Part shown: piece after piece, positions 45,665 to 58,546 of the stretch
How positions within the stretch are numbered: position 1 is the stretch's first letter
How the letters are laid out: every line of letters starts with the position of its first letter
Source of the DNA: Aralia elata
Lineage: Eukaryota > Streptophyta > Magnoliopsida > Apiales > Araliaceae
DNA length: 64,000 bases
Reading direction: 5' to 3'
Assembly (NCBI GenBank): GCA_034770075.1
Contig: JAVJAP010000024.1
Location: 1 to 64,000, forward strand
Translations under genes and position numbers: made by a program
Notes under the pieces: generated by a model
Seen by the model: the letters and a program-made list of their open reading frames with translations, nothing else
Database searches by the model: none
Told to the model about the DNA's origin: nothing

Positions 45665-48451
45665 AAAAATAAAAAGAAAATAAAAACAAAACAAAAACTA
45701 TACTATCCCATTTTCGTAGGAATACACGATTGCACTTAGCATGTGCAACAAGCCTTTAAACCCCAAGGTTACCCTAAGTGGACGAGTTGTGTCTCGTGAG
45801 GGTTTGCAGTGAATATACCCACAATATTCAAAAATAAAATCTTTTTGAGTTTAACCAATTATGAAATCGAAAGAAAACTTCTAAGTATACATGGGCATTA
45901 TACATAAGCAAAATCAAATTCAAAATCACACTTTCACCTTATCAAAAATACTCAATCTTCATTCTAGACACCATCCTTCATAAAATTTATTCCATGTGAT
46001 GCATGCATTGTGTATGTGATGTAACTCTTAGTAGGGACTTTTACCATAAAAATCAAGCAATCTCATTTTTCTTTTTCTTTTCCTCTATTTTTTTTCATTT
46101 TTTTCATTCTTTTTTTTCTTTTTTTTTTGAATTATTTTCCTTGACTTGTGCAATGTCTCATTTTCTTAGGCTTTTCAGAGTTACCCATGTAGCGACCGTT
46201 GAACCAATGACTCCCGGACCAGTTGGCTTTAGGACACTAGGTGTAAAGACACCCTTAAGGGCATACTAACTCGAGTAACAAAGGCCACAAAATTTAACTA
46301 GTCAAGCTGCTTATATCCATCACACTTTTCAGCGTGAATATCGATACTTCCTAAGGCTTGGATACCCAGTTATTTCGTTCAATGGACATTAAAGCAGTTA
46401 TTTTACTTCTTTTTCAAAAAAAATTTCCCTTTTCAACTTTTTTTTTTCTTTCATTTTTTTTCTTTTTTTTTTCTTGAAATTGCTCAAATCATAGTTTATA
46501 CCCACAACTAAGAATTAGTGCGAACGTGAAGTGCCAAAAATGCGTAGGAACTTTTATTTTACTCAGGATGGTGTTTCGAACTAGGATTTTGTATCTTATC
46601 AAAGGTTCAAGAGTTCTAAATCTTTTAATCTTACTCATGAGTTCTGCTCCCACAGATACTTATTAGAAATTAATTTCAATCCATAAAAAGTCAAACAAAA
46701 TTTTTAAATTTTAAAAAAAAATATTCTTAAATTTTTTACCTAAAATGAGAAAAAAATATATATCTAATACTTATAAATACAAACAAACTCCCCCCATACC
46801 TAAATCGTGCATTGTCCCTCAATGTATGCAAATAAAAAATAAAGAACAAAGATGTGAAAGAATTATACCTTTGTATGTGGGGGTATTGTGCTGCAAGAAA
46901 ATGTGGTGAGAAAGAAAACAAATGTATGTACCTACGAATTTTATATATCATAAAAAAGTATGTGGACTACAAATGAATGATACAAATGGATAAGTGAGTG
47001 TGAACTTTTCATGATTTTTTCGGAGGTCTAGGAAAATGAAAATAGTCCAGAATTTTCATCAGGAATTGTGCTTAAAGTCTACCTCAGAAAAATATTTACG
47101 AATATCCTCAAAAATATGGACGAATTGGTTCAAATGTAATGTTCCAATTTTGGCGACTTGTGTGTAGTGGATCTCAGCATTTCATTGACCTTATCTAAAT
47201 ATTCAGATTCATTCCACTTTTGGTCCAAGGTGATTTAAGAAAAAGTCAATTGGATCATCTTCAATCACGAGTCTATTTTCATTCATTTCTTGGGTCATGG
47301 ACAACTCCTTGGATCATGGTTTACTTTTATGGGCTGGTCTACAAAAAATCACTCGGATTATTTTCTAGGAATAAGTCTTCCAGGATATAGAGCTTTAGGC
47401 TTATAGACTTGTTCAACCAACTCATTAAATAATGACATGATCAATTTTAGGTATAGACTCATAATTTTTAGACTCCTCAAATTGGCTTGACTCAAAAGTG
47501 TGTAGAATTTAAATCCAAAATTTTCATTTTTCTCATCATTTTCACAGTCCATGATTTTCAAAATTAACCTCAGAGTCACTAGAAAAATTCATCCACCTCT
47601 TGTTCATTTATTATGGTGGCTAACCGACTCATTTTGAATTTCTAGAACGAGAATGAGTTTCCATTAAAGCTTCCATAGTTTTCTCTAAGGTATTGAATCT
47701 TTCCTCTTCTTCATTTGAAAATTCTTGTGGATATTGAGGTTCTGGATCCGAATTATGGATATGGATATAGATATGAATATGAACTTAGATAAGGATTTTC
47801 ATAAGTTGAAAAAAAATTGATTTACTTGGTGTGCATTAAAATTTTCATAGGGTTCTTGATTCCAAGTAAAATTATTATTCCAACTATAATAGGAGTCCAT
47901 CTTTCCACAAAACAAATAAACAACTAACCACAAAAGTTCACACAAAAATAAAATAAAATAAAATAAAGAAAATAAAATCCTAATTTTATGGTCAACCTAA
48001 ATAAAATCTAAACAGCTCCTAACTGTTCCAAGTTACACCTTAAGGTCCACAAAATTTAAAATTAATCAAGCCACTAGCCAGGTAAGTGTAAGAACGGTGG
48101 GAGTCTCTCCGTGGGTAACGGTGACTAATTAAATAAACCACACGTTCTTTAGGGCGTTTGCCTTTTGAACCACTTACCTAGACACCAGTAATTTGATTAA
48201 TTAAAAATTCAGCCTCCTCTTAGATTCGCTTGTCCTAATTGAGCTTGAAATTCCTAGGGGCCAACGTCTACTTGATTTTATTAGGTCAAGTTCATGTAAA
48301 AATGCAAGTTTGGGTTATTTGTGGGCCAAGGAAGGGTGATGAAATCCCCACCTTATCTTGTTTACAGGATTTGCCCTTAAAAAATAAATTACAAATGAGA
48401 ATGCACAAATAAAAAAAAAACTGTAAACAAATAAAGTGTCCTAAAACTATG
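45665..48451 (-). other. Internal region of the non-autonomous element, no recognised gene
   Basis: A/T-rich, with long T runs on the plus strand (46080-46130, 46436-46475). On the minus strand a short frame begins at 47900 (MDSYYSWNNNFTW, Asn- and Tyr-rich) and a 73-codon frame lies at 47358-47579; neither matches a family I know. The stretch around 46180-46260 is of a kind common in the 3' region of plant gypsy elements. Confidence 0.5.
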
Positions 48452-48840
48452 TGAATTACGAAAGAAGGAGAAATTTAAACGCACCTCAATCCGCCAGCAA
48501 TCACCACAGTTTATATTTAACAAAAAAATAAAATAAAATAAAATAAAAACCCTAAATAGGATGTGTTCTACGTGAGTGAATGCATGTATGCGGCTATTAG
48601 TTTTCTAACTAACAATAAAAAATAAAAAAAATAAAAAATAAAACTAAGCTACTATTTTTTTTTGAGTTAAGATACAAAATACCAGGAATAGCGCAACAAT
48701 AAAATCTTTATCTTTTCGCTCCTTCGATCCGCTTCGATAATCCTGGAAAGAAAAAAATAAAATAATTCAAAAAAAAAATTAGAGTTGAAAAAACTAATTC
48801 GAATAAATAAATATTAAGGGATAAAAAAAATTAATTCTAG

Positions 48841-48858
48841 TCCCCGGCAACGGCGCCA
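48841..48858 (-). other. Primer-binding site, tRNA-Asp type
   Basis: TGGCGCCGTTGCCGGGGA on the minus strand, six bases inside the LTR. This is the classic plant gypsy tRNA-Asp site. Confidence 0.85.
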
Positions 48859-48864
48859 AAAACT

Positions 48865-50064
48865 TGATGTGATAAAATTATGTAACTGCAAGTGCACAGT
48901 GTCAAATTGAAGAACTGACAAGTACAGGTCGAACCCACAGAGACTAGATTAATTTTAATGTATCCTTAATATCTATTTTAGGCGAATTAGAAATAAAGAT
49001 TGAGAATCAATTAACTATAATTAAACTAACTAATAATAAGGAAGCAATCTAAGAATCTGAATCCATTAAATAATAAACACAACAAGTAATTCAATCTCTT
49101 CTATTTTTATAACTTAATTATGATTTTGATCTCGCTTCCCTTTAATTTAATAATTTTATAATTAACGTGGGCAAGCATGGACTATGAAAATTTAATGATT
49201 AACTATAACCCATCAAAATTTATTTGAGCAAAACATAGATTATGAAAAACTCATAATCTTAACAATAATCTATCAAAACCTCTTAATTAATTTAAAATCA
49301 CATAAGAACTATAAAACGAAGGTATTTCAATAACAAAACATGAAGGCAAAATCAATTAAACATAAAAGCATAAATAATAGAAGAAATAAAATATTATCAT
49401 AATAATTATTTAATTTCATCTTCATCCTAGATTAAAGAAACTAGCTAGACATTAAAAATAAATAAACTAACTAAGATAAAGAAGAAGAAAATTAAAAATA
49501 AAATAAGAAAACTCCCTTTAATTAACGATCCTCCAACAAGCGTACAATGAAAAATAAATTTAATTTACTCCTACTCATAACCTAAACTCATACTCCATTC
49601 TCTCTAAAACAAGAGACCTATTTATAGGAAAAATAAATTTGTGCCCTAATTTACATTCATATGAACTTGGTCTCTTTTGTTCCTTTTTTTTCTCTTCTTT
49701 CCTTCTTGATCTCAATCTCTATATGGTAATCTCTCAAGAGTCCATTTCCATGTAGCTTTCAACTTCCTAGTGACAATCAACTTCTCAAAGATATCTTCTA
49801 GATTGACTTTCTTTTCTCTCACTGGATTTGATTTGCACACCAAGATTGTTCCACCTCCTTCCTCTTCCTTGTAGAAATCTTCTTGGATATTTCCTTACAC
49901 GAATAAGAAGCATTAAATACTGCTTGATCACCAAGATTTTGACTTTATCACAACAAAATATAAAATCCTAGAAAATAAAATAAAACATATTAAATTAAAA
50001 TAAACTAATATAATTAAAAGGACAAAATTAGGGATAATAAAATGTATGAATTATGTGTCTATCA
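48865..50064 (-). repeat. 5' LTR of the non-autonomous element (1200 bp)
   Basis: Partner of 44445-45629, with the same ends. Its outer end interrupts the RT frame of an Athila-like element at 50065. Confidence 0.85.
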
Positions 50065-50310
50065 TTGGCATCCAAACTCATTGTTGTCATTTTTGAGGAC
50101 TGTGATTACCAGACTTCTTTGGTACTCACTTGCACTGGACTCACCCCATTGACATGTCCTGAGATTAAGGGTGAAAATTATACCTACATCAAGCAATTTC
50201 AAAACCTCTTTCGAGTAACTACCATCCATCATGTGTGGGTTCAGTCCTTCTTTGTGCTTCTCTGGTTGGTTTGGCTCCCATTTTCTAACAAACTTACGAT
50301 TCCTACACAT
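50065..50310 (-). pseudogene. RT fragment of an Athila-like Ty3/gypsy element
   Basis: The minus strand reads a LNPHMMDGSYSKEVLKLLDVG segment followed by degraded text ending VLKNDNNEFGC. This resembles the start of RT in Athila/CRM-type polyproteins (a LNP...KEVLKLLDAGII pattern, then a V-K-N-x-x-N-E stretch). It is cut at 50065 by the LTR of the neighbouring element. The rest of pol is not found. Confidence 0.6.
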
Positions 50311-51392
50311 AGCAGGGATTATACCTTTAGATATCTACTATTGTCTAACCAAAACCTGTTACGTTGGTCCCTTTAGGATTCCTGAGCCAATTTATCTTCC
50401 TGCACTATTTGGTTAGGTTTACTAGCAATTATCACTGGTATATGTATCATCAGCTCCCTAGATATGCATATTTTCAAGTGTGCAGGTAATGGTTTTCAAT
50501 GTTAAGGTTTGGGGCTTTTCCATACAGATGATAACAATTTTTTATGATGTGGCAGGTAACTTGAATAAAAAATTGACTGCACCATACTTTATCTGAAATT
50601 TTTGGGTAAAGAATGCAATGCGGCCAACAGCCATCCTTCCATTCCTAGTTCTTCCTCAACTTCTTCTTCTATTGTCTATTTCCAAGACTGTTAGTAATGG
50701 CAAACTTCCAAGCCCTTTCTTTATGTATAGTGTTTCAAAAGAGTGTTGCAACTAGAAGAATTAATCACATCAATGGCTAAAAATAGGCATTAAACATCAC
50801 TAAACGGGTACACTCATTTACCTCATATATGTTTGAAACTGAATTCTTCTCTCCCATCAAACTCCAATGGTCAAGGTCCTATTATGTACATCCAATCATG
50901 GTTTCTTGCCGCTGTTTTCAAAAATGACTCCCAAGACAATATATGAGCGGGATTTGGAAAAAAAAGGATATTTTTTAATCATCTTCCATATCCACTATAT
51001 AAATAAATCTGCATGGAAAGATCAAGGCATCATTTTCACCTACACTAAAAACATCCTCAATCATCCTCAATTCACCCAACCACCTTGAGGATTGAGGAGA
51101 ATTGTGTTAAGTCCTATCAGCCAGTATGAATGAATAATAACACCAGTTTGTTTTAAAATAAGGACCTAGATTTTAAAGAAACAAATATAGATATCAAAGG
51201 CATGACCAATTAATTGAAGCTCCTAAATCTAAAAACATAGCTGTTCTCAAAACCTGGTTGTTACCTAATCCTACATGGAATAGTGAACATGTCCTGGATC
51301 CTTGTCATTTAGGGGGCATTTTTCGTTTGAAGTACTGCTGATACATTCTCTTCTAACAGTGACTCTTTCATCATACTTTCAGCTTCCTTTTG
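50311..51392 (-). pseudogene. Degraded gag-pol stretch between RT fragment and gag
   Basis: Only short, interrupted minus-strand frames are seen. By position it should hold the protease of the Athila-like element, but I cannot recognise its active site. Confidence 0.35.
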
Positions 51393-52430
51393 TTAGTGCA
51401 ACAACTCTTTCAAAAATTTAGCATATCTTGGCACCTGTTTGATTGCATCTAACAATGGAATGTTGACTTCTACCTTTCTGAAGGTCTCCAAAATCTCTTT
51501 CTCTTGCTCATCCTTTCTTGAACTCCTGTGATTTCTAAGTGGAAAAGGTAGGGGATTAGTCTTAACTAAAATCACACTGTTAGGATTTACCTTAGGTGGT
51601 TCAACTTCCTCCTTAGCTTTCTCTTCATCTTGCTCAAAGTCTGCAATAGCTTGGGATATTGCTAACTGTTTCACACTTTTAATGTAATTGCACTAGCATT
51701 CTCCCTTGGATTGACAATTGTTTGGGAGGGTAACTTTCCTGAGCCTTGAGATTCTAATTTTCTTACTGTGGTTGCAAGCTGACACATTTGATTTCTCAAA
51801 TCCTTGACTGAAGTCTTTGACTCCTGCTGGAATTGTTGTGTCTGGTTCATGCATTGTTAAGTGTTATTCATGAACTGCTGTGTCTGTCCCATTAGTGCTT
51901 TGAACATCTCTTCCATGGACGTTTCAGAAGGTGTTGGTGTTGCTGTTTTAGGTTGGTATTGAGCTGGTTGAAAGCCCTGCTGCTTAAGTGGAAAGACAGG
52001 TGGTGCGGGTGGTCTATTCCCTCCATAACTCAGATTGGGGTGATCCTTCTATCCTGGATTATAAGTGTTCGAATAAGGATCATATTTTCTCTGAGGTTGT
52101 GTTTGGTAATTCCCCATTATATTAGCTTGCTGCATGGTTTCCTCTTCTTGCAGTGTGGGGCAGGCAAGCATTTGTGCTATGGTTTGACTGTCAAGCAAAT
52201 TCCACATGCCTTTGCAGCTGCTTATTTCCTGCAATTAATTGTCTCACCAAAGTAGTTAGTTCAAAAATTTGTTGTTCATGACTATAAGTACTCTCCTCAT
52301 TTACCCTTTGTGGTGCATGATTCATTCTAGTTCCATATTGTTGTGAGTTTGCGGCCATGTTGGCAATCAAATTCTTTGCAGCCTCAAGAGTCTTATCAAA
52401 CAATGATCCTCCACTACTATCATCAATCAT
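51393..52430 (-). pseudogene. Athila-like gag fragment
   Basis: Minus-strand pieces in order: ANMAANSQQYGTRM and LTTLVRQLIAGNK (52191-52430), CPTLQEEE and QPQRKYDPYSNTYNPG (52049-52234), then Q-rich text with EEMFKALMGQTQQF, and a last open part with FRKVEVNIPLLDAIKQVPRYAKFLKELL (51393-51674). These are hallmark motifs of plant gypsy Gag before protease. Stops and frame changes lie between pieces. Confidence 0.75.
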
Positions 52431-52909
52431 AATTTTAATATTATGAACCCTAATAAGATTTGTATATGTAAATTATGTGTTTTTGAAATGAAATTTCTTA
52501 TTCCGACTCTATGTTATGTGATTATATATTCTGATGAACAACTGTTCAGGTAATCTTTAAAAACCTAATACGATTCGAAAACATTTTCGTATAAGTTTAG
52601 AATTAGAACGTATAACGTAAAACTAGATATCGAGAAGTTTTAAAACATTAAACCATAATGATATTTGAAGTTTGTAACATATGTGATTAATAAAGATTGA
52701 AATGATATTTCGAAGCAGGTGTTTTGTGATTATATTATGTAAACGATGAATAAGGTCAAATAAATTTTTTTTTGTCAAGCTGCTTAGTCGTGCTTACATT
52801 GACAAAAAGATTTGTCGTACTTTCCACGATTTCACCAAGAAGCATCCTGACAAATTATTTTTGACAAGTTGCTGTGTCGTGCTTGAGAATGACAAAGTGA
52901 TTTGTCGTG

Positions 52910-53155
52910 CTTAAGGTAACAAGCTGCAGTGTCGAGCTAGTAAGATATTTTCATTGAGGAGCTTAGAAGATAGGTTTAATTGCAAGCTGCATTGTCGAGC
53001 TTGGAAGATATTTTCATTGAGGAGCTTAGATTCCAAGCTGCATTGTCGAGCTTAAAGATATTTTTATTGAGAAGCTTAGAAGATAGGTTCAATTGCAAGC
53101 TGCATTGTCGAGCTTAGAAGATATTTTCATTGAGGAGCTTAGAAGAATATTCTAA
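52910..53155. repeat. Tandem repeat with GCAAGCTGCATTGTCGAGCT unit
   Basis: Four or so units at about 52920, 52984, 53034 and 53097, 50-63 bases long, each also carrying AGATATTTTCATTGAGGAGC. Weaker copies (TTGACAAGTTGCTGTGTCGTG) extend back to about 52765. Confidence 0.8.
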
Positions 53156-53449
53156 GAATATGCTAGGGTGCAAAGTGTAATAAGCCGAGCCCCTAATGTG
53201 CAATTAGTGAAACTTGGTTTTTCTATAAATGGCAAGCTCAGTTCATTCATTCCTTACTATTTTTCAAGAACAGTTCAAGAGAAAAAACACTCTATATTTA
53301 TATTCTGATAGATATTATGAGATAAAAATTACTTTCTAAGCATCGAAGCGCTGCGCGATTGGAAGTAAAGCTAGCAACTACAAGAGGTATTACTCTAGTG
53401 ATTATTATTTTCATTTTTATTTATATATATTTAGTAAAAATATATACTT

Positions 53450-53905
53450 TTATAAGCAGTTATAATGCCCAAATTATTTTAAGTATATAGTACAAAAGTC
53501 CTATTTACAAGCAGTTATAATGCCCAAATTATTTTAAGTATATAGTACCAAAGTCCTATTTACAAAGCAGTTATAATGTCCGATTTATTTCTCTTATATA
53601 TTAGAAAATATACTTTTATAAGCAGTTACTATGTCCAAATTTCTTCAACTATTTAGTAAAAATATTCATTTTATAAGCAGTTATAATGCTGAAATTTTCT
53701 CAAATATAATAGCCGAATATTCATTTTATAAGCAGCTATAATGCCTGATTTATTTCAACCATAGTAACCGAATATTCATTTTTCAAGCAGTTATAATGCT
53801 CAATTTATTTTAAATATAGTTAAAAAAATATTCATTCTGTAAGCAGTTATAATGCTAAAATTATTTCATATATTGTAGAAGAAGTCTTATTTATATGCGG
53901 TTATG
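53450..53905. repeat. Tandem repeat with AAGCAGTTATAATGC unit
   Basis: About eight or nine degenerate units with a period near 55 bases. The first two or three are nearly identical; later ones drift, suggesting recent expansion at the left end. Confidence 0.85.
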
Positions 53906-54247
53906 ATACCCGAAATAAAACTTAAAAGATTTAATCGTTAAATGCTTATCTGTCTACATAAACTTATAATCGTGTAGGATTTACGATGAACGTTTAGACC
54001 GTTATATTAACTATAAAAGATATACGAGGTAAGTCTTCTAACCTTGTTACATTTAAGCAAGTCTATTATATCTTGCTATCAATTATTGTGAAGTTATTGC
54101 TTCTTGTTCAGCATAACTTAAGAAATGAATCATTATTCATATATTGTTTATTCGAGCGTAAAATGTTGTGTGAAACCAAATTGTTTTGGTACGACATCTT
54201 ATACTGTGAAATGGAACTCCTTGATGTAAGATGAACTAAAACACCTT

Positions 54248-56385
54248 TGTAGACACCCAAATTTTGCGTTTCCTTCTACTAACCTTGACAGGAGGGCGAA
54301 ATCGTCAATTAAACCAGCTTGTAGGAGCAAAAGAGCGGGCACAAGGGCGAGCGCCCGGCACCGCCGCAATGATTTGGGCAGCCCAGGTCGACGTGACAGC
54401 ATGACCGTCCAAGGCAGGCATTTCCGAATGAGGGGGCACGTCTCCCGGAAGTTCCCGGACTGCGGAATACGAGCCTGTCAGCGAAAACCGACGTTGCGGT
54501 ACGAAAATCGAGGCGTGGCACGAAAATCGAGAAAGTCAAGCCCGCCCGCCGCGGATAGATCTGCGGCCAAGTGGGTGCGCCAGCACCAAAACCGGGAAAT
54601 CAGCACTCAGCAGCTGAGTGCGATGGGAGGCGTGCCAGCTGGCCCAGCCGCAGATCCATCTGCGGCCAAACGGCCAGCCGCAGATAGATCTGCGGCTGGC
54701 TCTGGCCAGCCTATTTAAGCCAAGCTTCGGCAGCATACAGGGAGTTCAGCAGTTTTGGAAGAAGAAGAATTTCAGCAGCAGCAAAAAACACGGAAATAGA
54801 GAGAAAATAGCAAAAGATTTTGCAACATAATAGGGAGAAAGAAGAGAAAAAAAAGAGTGGAATTAATTCTTTTGAGTTTGATTGTATCAAATACATCATT
54901 TATCCTATTCAAATACACAAGTTTCTACATCCATTTCAGATCAATTGCAAGGTGAAAATCTCTATTTGTTCTAGCAACTTCATGTCCTATTGATTTGGGT
55001 AAATTAGATATAATTTTTCATGTATCTTATTGAACAATGAATTAGGGATTAATGAGTGAAGTTTCCATCGGAATAAACTCTTCCTAATAACCCGATGATA
55101 TCTCGTTCATTAAATTTCTGGTTTGTTTTAAGGATGTATATTCGGTAATCAATTCCTTTAAATCGTTATTTTAAGATGTCTTGGTATGTGTTAGGCAATT
55201 TATCCGGGTTGGTTTATCTTCTTGTAATATCCGAATTGTTTGTGTGTGGATACTTGGTTGTGAGCCTAGGAAAGCGACCCCGGGGTCCCGATCCGATGAT
55301 GGACATATCTTGATGTAAGAAGTAGAGATGACGTAGTTCTCATTGTAAATATGTAATCGTTGGGCCTTAAAACGACGCCAAGGCGAGAATCGTGCTTAAG
55401 GCCCCGAAATAGTGAAATTTGTGATTGATTGGCGTTCGGGGATATTTTGATGGCTTACATGCCCATGAATAGCCCGACGCGTGTTTATGCTCGATTTGAA
55501 TTATGACACGAAATTGATTCCAAAGCTAAATGATAAGATTTTCATAAAATCAATCAAAGTAGGATATTAGAATCACGAGGTTAAATTTGAGAAACGTTAA
55601 TGAAATGTCGATTCATATCTAACGAGAAAGCTAAAGAAAAATCGTTTTCCAAAACAACACACGAAATGATTTTACAAATAATTGACGTTTTATTAAATCT
55701 TTGTGCATAGGGTGAAAGAGATCCTAGAAATTGCCCATCATTTTATGAAAGCAACGTATAGATCTCGATTCCTATTTTGACGAAGGTTTAAAACTCTTGT
55801 TTTGTTAAAACGACACTTAACGAAAATCCCACAGTTTTGATAATTAAAAATCAAACCTTTCTCAGAATAAAGCTTTCTCGTGTATGCCGAAAAGACATTC
55901 CGAAGCATTCTCAAAGTAAAACAACGATTTTCCCTAAAATCCAAATGACTCTTTCATACAAACTCAACCACAACATTCACATAAGCACACATACACACAC
56001 ACGCACGCACACACCACATACATTTCATGAATTAAAGGATAGGAGAAGCATCAAGATTGCGGTAACCGTGTTTCACGGAAGTCGAGGGGTGCCTAACACC
56101 TTCCCCTCACTTAAGCAAGCCCCCGAACTCTATGAATCTCGATTCGCAGACCAATTAATTCGGAGTCACATATGAGCCAGCGATTTATAAAACACGAAAA
56201 TTCGGATGAGTTGGTACATTCCATTTCAAATATACCAACTGGCGACTCTGGTTAATTGGCCTCAATCATAAAAACGACCTTTCAAAACCCCGTCGACATC
56301 AATGCCGACCTTTTCCAAACGTCATCTAAATCAAAAGGCTAAAATTGGAAAAGACGAGAAGCGAAAAAAAAACCCGGCGTCGACA
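54248..56385 (+). repeat. Copy C 5' LTR (2138 bp)
   Basis: It starts TGTAGACACCCAAATTTTGC and ends GGCGTCGACA. It has three dyads and a TATA box in U3. It is clearly diverged from the LTRs of copy B, so it is a different insertion lineage. Confidence 0.9.
54548..54719 (+). promoter_or_regulatory. Copy C LTR promoter: three dyads and TATA box
   Basis: Dyads at 54548-54567 (one arm base changed), 54647-54666 and 54677-54696, then TATTTAAG at 54712-54719, 16 bases after the last dyad. Central bases are AG, CC and AG while the arms match the other copies. Confidence 0.7.
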
Positions 56386-56387
56386 GC

Positions 56388-56405
56388 TGGCGACTCTGCT
56401 GGGGA
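56388..56405 (+). other. Copy C primer-binding site, tRNA-Arg type
   Basis: TGGCGACTCTGCTGGGGA, two bases after the LTR, identical to copy B. Confidence 0.87.
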
Positions 56406-57195
56406 GATTAGAGGGCTTAAGCCGCGCTTAAATCTTGATGCTATCCTATCCTTAAAAGAATTTTATGAATATGTATGTGCGTGCGACATTTTGACCTATT
56501 TTACTTATTATTGTGTGAATGTGTGCTTTTGTCCAATGAATGAATGATTGAATGGAGTTGATTTACCTTAAAGTAATCATTTGCATACGGTGAGGACGAT
56601 GAATGTGAATGTATGTTGAGATTGTACCTCCTCCTGAGGCGAACCCGTCGGTTGCTTATTACTGGACTCGATGGGGCTGCTCCCCGGAGATGGCTCAGGA
56701 AACGCACCACTCAAATCATCCGCTCTCCAATCGAAAGGGCCTCAAACGAGTAGATTGCGAAGATTTGGGAACCTTCATGCCGAAAAGCCCGTGAGAGTAA
56801 CCCTAGGGTAGGTCAGCCTCTGATAAACCCAACGCAGGAAAAGTCTCTTCATGCCTTTTTACGTTTATATGTCTAAATGTCATGATCTCATTCAATATTC
56901 ATACATCCCTTTTTCTGTGTCGAAAGAGATTACTAACCGCTGTGAATTGCAGGGAATAGTTGGGGGAGCATAATAAAGCATGTTTGGCATTGGTTATGGC
57001 ACTAAAGGACTACTAACTTTCTGTTTTACAGGGAAAGATTAAAAAAACAAAAAAAAAAACACACAAAAAATTTTACAGTTTTAGCATGCATCCATGTTTT
57101 CATTTCCCCGGGACTAAACTTCGAACCGTTGTCTCTGTAGGATTGCTCCTCAAACCCGTTCGCAGTCTAGGAAAGCCCAAAATTCTACATCTGAA
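56406..57195 (+). other. Copy C 5' leader
   Basis: Counterpart of the copy B leader. It has several short upstream ATGs and pyrimidine tracts ending in AG (for example GTTTTACAG near 57030 and CTCTGTAG near 57140) that could be splice acceptors. No separate gene is seen. Confidence 0.55.
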
Positions 57196-58546
57196 ATGGC
57201 TGATATTCCTAATCATAGTTCCATATCTCGGGAAGAGTTTTGATGACTTCAAAAAACAGATGATGGAAATGGCCACGATGCTAAAAGAGCAGTTCTTAAT
57301 CAGACAGGATCCGGTAAGCCAAGGACCACATAATATTTCCACACCACCGGGGGGTGACCAGAATCCTCCTAAAAATATTGCAAACCTGGGTAAGGATGAC
57401 CAACCCCGACTCAGGGACGAGCCAGTCATCCCAAGGCCCGTTCCCATACCTAGCAGGACAGTGATTACTATCCCCGAGGAGGGGGGCAATGACGACCTTC
57501 GGAGAAAAATGAAACACATGGAGGAAACCATCCAATCTCTAAAGGGCATAGGCTCCCTGGGCAGGGTTAATTACTCAGACCTGTGTGTTTTCCCCGGGGC
57601 CAGATATCCAGAAAAGTTCAAAGTTCCCGAGTTTGAAAAATACAATGGAAAGGGAGACCCATATACACACTTGAAAATCTACATTGGAGAACTCGGGTCT
57701 TATGCCGAGGACGAGGGGTTAAGAATGCAGCTATTTCAGAAAAGCTTAACAGGGGAGGCAAGAATATGGTATGCCCGCCTCGACAACGCCCGAATCCACA
57801 ACTGGGAGGAATTGGCCCATACTTTCTTAACCCAATACAGCTTTCAGGCCCAGATGGCTCTTGACAGGTACCAAATGACAAAGGTTAAAAAACAGCCTAG
57901 GGAATCCTTTAGGGAATATGCGCAAAGATGGAGGGGCATGGCTGCCCAGGTAACTCCCCCGATGAGCGAATCAGAGATGGTAATGACCTTTGTAGACATT
58001 CAGGAGGCACCGTATTATGAGAGGGTCATCTCGGGGATTGGAAGACCTTTTGCGGAAATGATTAAACATGGAGAGATGGTTGACATGGGTTTGAAATCGG
58101 GTAAAATCCGGGATCTTACTGCTTTAGAAAACTGCTTGCCAAACCGAGCAAATACAGAACGGAAACTATGGCAGCACTTCCCGGAGAGTCCAAAGGAGGA
58201 AGGAAGAGGATGTCTCCCTCATCCTACAAGGGTCGTCCCAGTAAAGCAGAAAACCATCTTCCGGTACAGGCACAGAGGGGAGGGCCACCCCGACAGCCCA
58301 ATTTCTCAGATCAAAAGAGCAGAGGGGCGAAGAAGATATGAGGCATCGCAAAACCGAGTATTCACCCCGCTCGGGGAGCCGCTTGAACGAGTATTAGCGG
58401 TATTAGTAGCCCAAAAGAAGATTGTTGGTTTGGCACCCAACCCCCCGAGTGACCCAAAGGGTAGAAGGTTTGACCCGAGCAAGCGGTGTGCATACCACTC
58501 CAGTTCCCCTGGCCATGATACACAGGATTGCTGGACGTTAAAGTGA
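57196..58546 (+). pseudogene. Copy C gag, frameshifted, protease missing
   Basis: The conserved start is ATG at 57196-57198 (MADIPNHSS). One extra T near 57240 breaks that frame; a longer frame from 57086 rejoins Gag after it. The core matches copy B (FKVPEFEKYNGKG, EARIWYARLD, SFREYAQRWRG). Insertions near 58125-58145 change the frame ahead of the C-terminal part (PLGEPLERVLAVL, CAYHSSSPGHDTQDCWTLK). TGA follows at once, because about 1.1 kb, including the DGGS protease, is deleted at this point. Confidence 0.82.

Larger units (their letters stand above)
44041..50064 (-). mobile_element. Non-autonomous LTR element with 1.2-kb LTRs and partial tandem second unit
   Basis: Minus-strand order is LTR (48865-50064), tRNA-Asp primer site (48841-48858), leader, internal region without pol, polypurine tract (45630-45664), LTR (44445-45629), then a second, worn primer site (44421-44438) and a second copy of the leader (about 44041-44420). 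The leader copy after the second LTR means two elements shared one LTR and the second is cut at 44041. The internal part (3.2 kb) has no recognisable pol, so this resembles a large non-autonomous derivative. Confidence 0.75.
52440..54247. other. A/T-rich non-coding block with two tandem arrays
   Basis: No gene is seen. There is a TATA-like TCTATAAATGG at about 53221-53231, followed by TTCAAGAGAAAAAACAC-type text that resembles an LTR transcription start, so part may be an unpaired LTR on the plus strand. The two arrays are listed separately. Confidence 0.5.

Noticed and set aside
46003..46269. 88-codon plus-strand frame with Phe-rich centre
   Set aside because: Created by T runs in the non-autonomous element; no homology recognised.
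53200..53450. A complete LTR or gene promoter in the A/T-rich block
   Set aside because: A TATA-like box and a plausible start are seen, but no paired LTR, primer site or coding region follows, so I list it only as a hint.
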